Origin: CAZTDU01 sp050248795
GTDB taxonomy: Bacteria > Pseudomonadota > Gammaproteobacteria > Burkholderiales > SG8-39
Assembly: GCA_050248795.1 (NCBI GenBank)
Contig: JBFWRS010000078.1
Span: forward strand, 1 to 10,615
DNA length: 10,615 bases
Reading direction: 5' to 3'
This document shows, in pieces, positions 6,950 through 10,615 of this stretch. The notes beneath the pieces are model-generated. The model did no database searches, was not told where the DNA came from, and saw nothing but the letters and a program-made list of their open reading frames with translations. Every line of letters begins with the position of its first letter. Position 1 is the first letter of the stretch. Both the position numbers and the translations under genes were made by a program.

Positions 6950-7383
6950 TTCGACAGCGCGATCAGCACGCTGCACGGCGCATAGTCGGTGAGCGCAGCC
7001 CCCACCGACCCCTTCCACCAGCGCGCGGCGAACGAAGTATTCTGGTTATGGCCGACCACGATCAGCTCCGCGCCGATTTCCTTCGCGAGGCGGCAGATCT
7101 CCTCCACCGGTTCGCCCACCGCGAGGTGGCCGACGGTGTTGAAGCCCTTCTCGGTGAGCGCGCGGATGCCCTCGTCCAGCACCGCCTGCGTGCGCTTCTT
7201 CTCTTCCTCGAGCAGCTCCTCGGGCACGAAGCCCTCGGTGAGAAAGAGGCTGGGCGGCATGCTCGCCACCGCGAGCAGGTGCGTTTCCGACTGCAGGAAC
7301 CCCGCGAGATCCGCGCACTCGAGGAGCGCGCGCTTGCCTTCCTGCGAGCCGTTGTAGGCTAGAAGGATCTTTCGATACTTCAT
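6946..7383 (-). CDS. Universal stress protein (UspA family), atypical nucleotide site
   Basis: The protein has 145 residues, the usual single-domain length. It has the UspA alpha/beta layout: first strand KILLAYNGS (5-13), central LAVGEPVEEICRLAKEIGAELIVVG (87-111) and a last strand CSVLIAL (137-143). Family members are cytoplasmic and help cells survive starvation or stress, and many bind ATP. Here the Asp after the first strand is Asn (N11), and the G-2X-G-9X-G(S/T) loop reads G111, then Q114 where Gly is expected, then G125-S126 with one extra residue. ATP binding may therefore be weakened or altered. It is the first gene of the leftward operon. A GGAGG ribosome-binding site (7389-7393) stands 5 nt before the ATG, and the stop overlaps the CHAT gene start. 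It may sense or report stress to the rest of the operon, but that is inference. Confidence 0.93.
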   Translation of the reverse strand: MKYRKILLAYNGSQEGKRALLECADLAGFLQSETHLLAVASMPPSLFLTEGFVPEELLEEEKKRTQAVLDEGIRALTEKGFNTVGHLAVGEPVEEICRLAKEIGAELIVVGHNQNTSFAARWWKGSVGAALTDYAPCSVLIALSK

Positions 7384-7421
7384 GGCTGCCTCCCCCTCGT
7401 TCCGGTTTCCCGTGGCGGCTG

Positions 7422-7427
7422 ATTATA
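7422..7427 (-). promoter_or_regulatory. Candidate -10 element for the leftward operon
   Basis: The minus strand reads TATAAT, an exact sigma-70 -10 hexamer, 39 bp before the stress-protein ATG in the 109-bp divergent gap (7384-7492). No convincing TTGACA-like hexamer lies 15-19 bp upstream. If real, the promoter is weak or activator-dependent. Confidence 0.4.
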
Positions 7428-7462
7428 GCCTCGCGTTTCGCGCCCGCGACGGTGTGCCGGCG

Positions 7463-7468
7463 TAGAAT
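7463..7468 (+). promoter_or_regulatory. Candidate -10 element for the rightward acyl-CoA operon
   Basis: The plus strand reads TAGAAT, one mismatch from the -10 consensus, 24 bp before the dehydrogenase ATG. It would give a leader of roughly 15-20 nt that still contains the GGAG ribosome-binding site (7481-7484). No good -35 box is visible, so the call is tentative. Confidence 0.3.
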
Positions 7469-7492
7469 CCGCGCTTTCACGGAGCCTTCCTG

Positions 7493-9001
7493 ATGCTGGA
7501 CATCCAACGCAAGGACCTGCTCGCCGGCGTCGCCGGCAGTGGCACCATGGGACGCGGCATCGTGCAGGTGCTGGCGCAGTGCGGCATGCGCGTGCTGGTA
7601 TACGACGCGCAGGCCGGTGCCGCGGCGAAGGCCAGGGACGCGATCGCGCAGGCCCTGTCGAAGCTGGTGGAAAAGGGCCGCATGTCGCAGGCGGACGCGG
7701 GCGCCACCGTGGACCGCATAGAAATTGTCGATGCGCTCACCGCCTTCTCCGGCTGCCACCTGGTGGTGGAGGCGATCATCGAGCGTCTCGACGCCAAGCA
7801 GGAACTGTTCCGCGCGCTGGAGAAGATCGTCTCCGCGGACTGCATCCTCGCCTCGAACACCTCTTCGCTGTCGGTGACCGCGATGGCCGCGGCATGCGCG
7901 AAGCCGGGACGCGTCGCCGGATACCATTTCTTCAACCCGGTGCCGCTGATGAAGATCGTCGAGGTCATCGACGGCGTGCTCACCGAGCCCTGGGTCGGCG
8001 ATGCGCTGGTGGCGCTGGCCGGGCGCTACGGCCACACCGCGGTGCGCTGCAAGGACACGCCCGGCTTCATCGTCAACCACCAGGGACGCGCGTACGTGCC
8101 GGAGGCGCTGCGCGTGCTGAATGAAGGCGTCGCCGACTTCGCCACCATAGACCGCATCCTCTGCGACGCCGCGGGGTTCCGCCTCGGGCCGTTCGGGCTG
8201 ATGGACCTGGTGGGCCTGGACATCTCGCACGGCGTCATGGAATCGATGTACGACCAGTACTACCAGGAGCCGAAGTACCGCCCGTCGTACCTGTCGCCGA
8301 TGCGCATCGCCGCCGGGCTGCTCGGGCGCAAGAGCGGCCGCGGCTGGTACACGTACACGAAGGCTGGTGCCGAGCCGGTGCCAGAACCGCCGGTGCCCGC
8401 CGCGAAGGCGACCGGGGTGTGGGTCGCACCGGACGCGCCGGCGTTGCGCGAACTGCTGGCGAAGCTCGGCGCCCGGCTGGACGCGGGCGCGACGCCCGCG
8501 TCCGACTCGATCTGCATGGTCGCGCCGCTGGGCAAGGACGCCACGACGACGGCGCTCGAATTCGGCCTGGACGCGTCACGCACGGTGGCCGTGGACCCGC
8601 TGTTCGGCTTCGCCAAGCGCCGCACGCTGATGACCACCCCGGTCACGACGGCCGCTGCCCGCGACGCCGCGCACGCGCTGCTTGCCGGCGACGGCGTACC
8701 GGTGTCGGTGATCAACGATTCCGCCGGCTTCGTCGCCCAGCGTGTCGTCGCGCACGTGGTCAACGTCGGCTGCGACATCGCGCAGATGCGCATCGCCGCA
8801 CCGGCGGACCTGGACCGTGCGGTGGTGCTGGGCTTGTCGTACCCGCACGGTCCGCTCGCCTTCGGCGATGCGCTCGGCGCCGACAGGATCCTCGAGATCC
8901 TCTCCAACATGCACGCGTTCTACGAAGAGCCGCGCTACCGGCCGAGCCCGTGGCTCAAGCGCCGCGCCGCGCTCGGCGTTTCCCTGCTTACCGCTGAATA
9001 G
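7493..9001 (+). CDS. 3-hydroxyacyl-CoA dehydrogenase, PaaH-type with two C-terminal domains
   Basis: The protein has 502 residues. It oxidises a 3-hydroxyacyl-CoA to the 3-oxoacyl-CoA with NAD+. The N-terminal Rossmann domain has GSGTMG (15-20). Catalytic residues are visible: S124 in NTSS, H145 in YHFFNP, E157 in KIVEVI and N195 in GFIVN. The first C-terminal HCDH domain spans about 190-288. A second Rossmann-like or linker segment (about 300-400) and a second HCDH domain (about 405-495) follow. The two HCDH domains end alike, in EPKYRPS (259-265) and EPRYRPS (479-485), showing an old internal duplication. Length and layout match PaaH of phenylacetate breakdown (3-hydroxyadipyl-CoA dehydrogenase), but no other paa gene is visible, so the substrate is open. 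A GGAG site (7481-7484) precedes the ATG. The thiolase gene follows by 12 nt. Confidence 0.93.
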   Translation: MLDIQRKDLLAGVAGSGTMGRGIVQVLAQCGMRVLVYDAQAGAAAKARDAIAQALSKLVEKGRMSQADAGATVDRIEIVDALTAFSGCHLVVEAIIERLDAKQELFRALEKIVSADCILASNTSSLSVTAMAAACAKPGRVAGYHFFNPVPLMKIVEVIDGVLTEPWVGDALVALAGRYGHTAVRCKDTPGFIVNHQGRAYVPEALRVLNEGVADFATIDRILCDAAGFRLGPFGLMDLVGLDISHGVMESMYDQYYQEPKYRPSYLSPMRIAAGLLGRKSGRGWYTYTKAGAEPVPEPPVPAAKATGVWVAPDAPALRELLAKLGARLDAGATPASDSICMVAPLGKDATTTALEFGLDASRTVAVDPLFGFAKRRTLMTTPVTTAAARDAAHALLAGDGVPVSVINDSAGFVAQRVVAHVVNVGCDIAQMRIAAPADLDRAVVLGLSYPHGPLAFGDALGADRILEILSNMHAFYEEPRYRPSPWLKRRAALGVSLLTAE

Positions 9002-9013
9002 ACGAGGAACCAC

Positions 9014-10222
9014 ATGCTCGATGCCTACATCTACGACGGACTGCGCTCCCCCATCGGCCGCCACGCCGGCAAGCTTGCCTCGGTGCGCCCCGACGACCTC
9101 GCCGGCGAGGTGATCGCCGAAGTCGTCAAGCGCAATGCGGTGAAGCCGGAGGAGATCAGCGACGTGGTCTTCGGCTGCGTCACCCAGGCGGGCGAAGACT
9201 GCCGCAACGTCGCGCGCTTCGCCGCGCTGATGGCCGGCCTGCCGCCGACGGTACCGGGTGTCACCGTCAACCGGCTCTGCGCCAGCGGGCTGCAGGCAGT
9301 CACCGACGCCGCGCGCGCCATCACCTGCGGCGAAGGCGACTTGTACATCGCCGGCGGCGTGGAAAGCATGACGCGCGCGCCTTACGTGATCGGCAAGCCG
9401 GAATCGGCGTACGGCCGCGATTCGAAGATGTACGACACCACCATCGGATCCCGTTTCACGAACCCGCGCTTTCGCAAGCAGTTCGGCGACCACGCGATGC
9501 CGGAAACCGCGGACAACGTCGCGAAGGAATGCAGCATCACGCGCGAGCAGGCGGACGAGTTCGCGCTCGGCTCGCAGAAGAAGTACGCCAAGGCCGAGGC
9601 CGAGGGCTTCTACAAGGGCGAGATCCTGCCGGTGACGCTGCCGTCGAAGAAGAAGGACGCGCCGGCGCCTGTGGTCAGCGCCGACGAGCACCCGCGGCGC
9701 GATGCGACGATGGAGTCCCTCGCCAGGCTGAAGCCGCTATTCGAGGGCGGCGTGGTCACCGCAGGCAACGCCTCCGGCGTGAACGACGGCGCCGCGGCGC
9801 TGATCGTCGGCAGCAGGCGCTGGGGCGAGAAGAACGGCAAGAAGCCGATCGCGAAGATCCTTTCGGCCGCGTCCGCTGCGGTCGAGCCGCGGGTGATGGG
9901 GATCGGCCCCGCGTTCGCGATCCCGCTCGCGCTCGAGCGCGCCGGGCTGGCGCTGAAGGACATGGACATCATCGAGATAAACGAGGCGTTCGCCAGCCAG
10001 GTGCTGGGCTGCCTGCACCTGATGAAGGTGGACTTCAGGGATCCGCGCGTGAACCCGAACGGCGGCGCCATCGCCATCGGCCACCCGCTGGGCTGCTCGG
10101 GCGCGCGCCTGGCGATCACGGTATCGCGCCAGTTGCAGGAGACCGGCGGCAAGTACGCCGCGGTGTCGCTGTGCATCGGCGTCGGCCAGGGCCTCGCGGT
10201 CATCCTAGAACGCGTGCAGTGA
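9014..10222 (+). CDS. Thiolase (acetyl-CoA C-acyltransferase, PaaJ/PcaF-like)
   Basis: The protein has 402 residues, full length for a degradative thiolase. It cleaves a 3-oxoacyl-CoA with CoA to acetyl-CoA and a shortened acyl-CoA. The catalytic set is present: nucleophile C89 in VNRLCASG, NEAF (323-326), H357 in NPNGGAIAIGHPLG and the acid/base C387 in SLCIGVGQG. The segment GCVTQAGEDCRNVAR (54-68) and the residues around RFTNP (147-151) resemble 3-oxoadipyl-CoA thiolases (PaaJ/PcaF), which fits a PaaH-type partner just upstream. The similarity does not settle the substrate, and a general 3-ketoacyl-CoA or acetoacetyl-CoA thiolase is possible. A GAGGA site (9004-9008) lies 5 nt before the ATG. 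It is cytoplasmic and cotranscribed with the dehydrogenase. Confidence 0.94.
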   Translation: MLDAYIYDGLRSPIGRHAGKLASVRPDDLAGEVIAEVVKRNAVKPEEISDVVFGCVTQAGEDCRNVARFAALMAGLPPTVPGVTVNRLCASGLQAVTDAARAITCGEGDLYIAGGVESMTRAPYVIGKPESAYGRDSKMYDTTIGSRFTNPRFRKQFGDHAMPETADNVAKECSITREQADEFALGSQKKYAKAEAEGFYKGEILPVTLPSKKKDAPAPVVSADEHPRRDATMESLARLKPLFEGGVVTAGNASGVNDGAAALIVGSRRWGEKNGKKPIAKILSAASAAVEPRVMGIGPAFAIPLALERAGLALKDMDIIEINEAFASQVLGCLHLMKVDFRDPRVNPNGGAIAIGHPLGCSGARLAITVSRQLQETGGKYAAVSLCIGVGQGLAVILERVQ

Positions 10223-10241
10223 CGCGGTACGGCGTATCGCG

Positions 10242-10615
10242 ATGAGCGATACGCTGCTTGTCCTCGCGGCCGCGCTCGCGGCCGGGTTCCTCGACGCCGG
10301 CGTGGGCGGCGGCGGCATGCTCCTGGTGCCGGCGCTGTTCGCGGTATACCCGGGCGCGCCGCACGCGCTGCTGATGGGCACCAACAAGCTGGCCTCCAGC
10401 CCCGGCCTTGGCCTCGCGGTGTGGCGCTACGCGCGCGGCATGCGCATGCCGTGGCGGGTCGCGCTGACCACCAGCGCCGCCTACGTTTGCGCGACCGTCG
10501 CCGGCGTCACCGTGTCGCGCATGATGCCCACGGCGGTGTTCCGCCTGCTGGTGCCGGTGATGCTCGCCGCGATGCTGGTCTACGTGCTGACGCGAAAGGA
10601 CTTCGGCGTCACGCA
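10242..10615 (+). CDS. TauE/SafE (TSUP) family membrane transporter, N-terminal part (cut by window edge)
   Basis: The frame is open from the ATG at 10242 to the window end, giving 124 visible residues of a family usually about 250 long. The first segment contains the family signature: a hydrophobic helix with GFLDAGVGGGGMLLVPAL (15-32), then GTNKLASSPG (46-55) and a basic WRYARGMRM (61-69). Two more hydrophobic helices follow (about 72-93 and 99-117). TSUP proteins move anions such as sulfite, sulfoacetate or other organic acids across the inner membrane. The substrate here is unknown. The gene begins 19 nt after the thiolase stop on the same strand, so it is probably cotranscribed and may move a substrate or by-product of that pathway. 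No good ribosome-binding site is visible, and the start rests on the N-terminal family match. Confidence 0.85.
   Translation, partial: MSDTLLVLAAALAAGFLDAGVGGGGMLLVPALFAVYPGAPHALLMGTNKLASSPGLGLAVWRYARGMRMPWRVALTTSAAYVCATVAGVTVSRMMPTAVFRLLVPVMLAAMLVYVLTRKDFGVT

Larger units (their letters stand above)
346..7383 (-). other. Predicted five-gene operon: Usp, TPR-CHAT, CHASE2 cyclase, two FecR-like proteins
   Basis: Five same-strand genes are separated by -4, 10, 31 and 133 nt and end in an intrinsic terminator. The divergent plus-strand unit begins just upstream. Four of the five products (all but the stress protein) carry a signal peptide or membrane segments. Together they would form an envelope-facing module with one cytoplasmic stress protein and a cytoplasmic cyclase output. 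The 133-nt gap with its hairpin is the one place where the transcript might be split. Confidence 0.7.

Noticed and set aside
4640..6985. 781-codon plus-strand open frame antisense to the TPR-CHAT gene
   Set aside because: It has low-complexity Arg/Leu/Ala/Gln composition and no recognisable motif. The repetitive look comes from the TPR repeats on the other strand.
7046..8230. 394-codon minus-strand frame spanning the stress protein, the promoter gap and part of the dehydrogenase
   Set aside because: It crosses two well-supported genes in the wrong frame and would fill the divergent promoter region. The composition is Arg/His/Gly-rich with no family match.
9014..10222. Thiolase Cys360 (GHPLGCSGAR) next to the active-site His, considered as an unusual active-site change
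   Set aside because: Cys or Ala or Met at this position occurs in known thiolases, for example GHPLGC in peroxisomal thiolases, so it is not notable.

Overview
The window is GC-rich, with G/C-biased third codon positions and short intergenic gaps. Its protein families suggest a proteobacterium, most likely a betaproteobacterium, but no marker gene fixes the taxon. I see no tRNA, rRNA, CRISPR array, insertion sequence or phage gene.

Region 1 (1-326, minus strand) is the 5' end of a xanthine dehydrogenase/CO dehydrogenase-type molybdopterin-binding subunit that runs off the left edge. A strong intrinsic terminator (346-372) separates it from the next unit.

Region 2 (392-7383, minus strand) looks like one five-gene operon. 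In transcription order it holds a universal stress protein (7383-6946), an exported TPR-CHAT caspase-like protease (6949-3773, GTG start overlapping the previous stop as GTGA), a CHASE2-adenylate cyclase (3762-1864), and two tandem paralogous exported proteins with a FecR-like fold (1832-1182 and 1048-392). The gaps are -4, 10, 31 and 133 nt, and the 133-nt gap contains a perfect 10-bp inverted repeat. This is the most interesting part of the window. It puts a protease with an intact His/Cys dyad, a membrane cyclase with an extracytoplasmic sensor domain and two small exported proteins in one transcript, as expected for an envelope-stress-to-cAMP signalling system. That linkage is inferred from gene order, topology and motifs.

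Region 3 (7493 to the right edge, plus strand) is a divergent metabolic unit. It encodes a two-domain, PaaH-type 3-hydroxyacyl-CoA dehydrogenase, a thiolase of the 3-oxoadipyl/acetyl-CoA acyltransferase type 12 nt downstream, and, 19 nt further, the 5' part of a TauE/SafE (TSUP) membrane transporter cut by the window end. The first two enzymes would catalyse consecutive steps (3-hydroxyacyl-CoA to 3-oxoacyl-CoA to acetyl-CoA plus a shortened acyl-CoA). The 109-bp gap 7384-7492 must carry the promoters for both divergent units.
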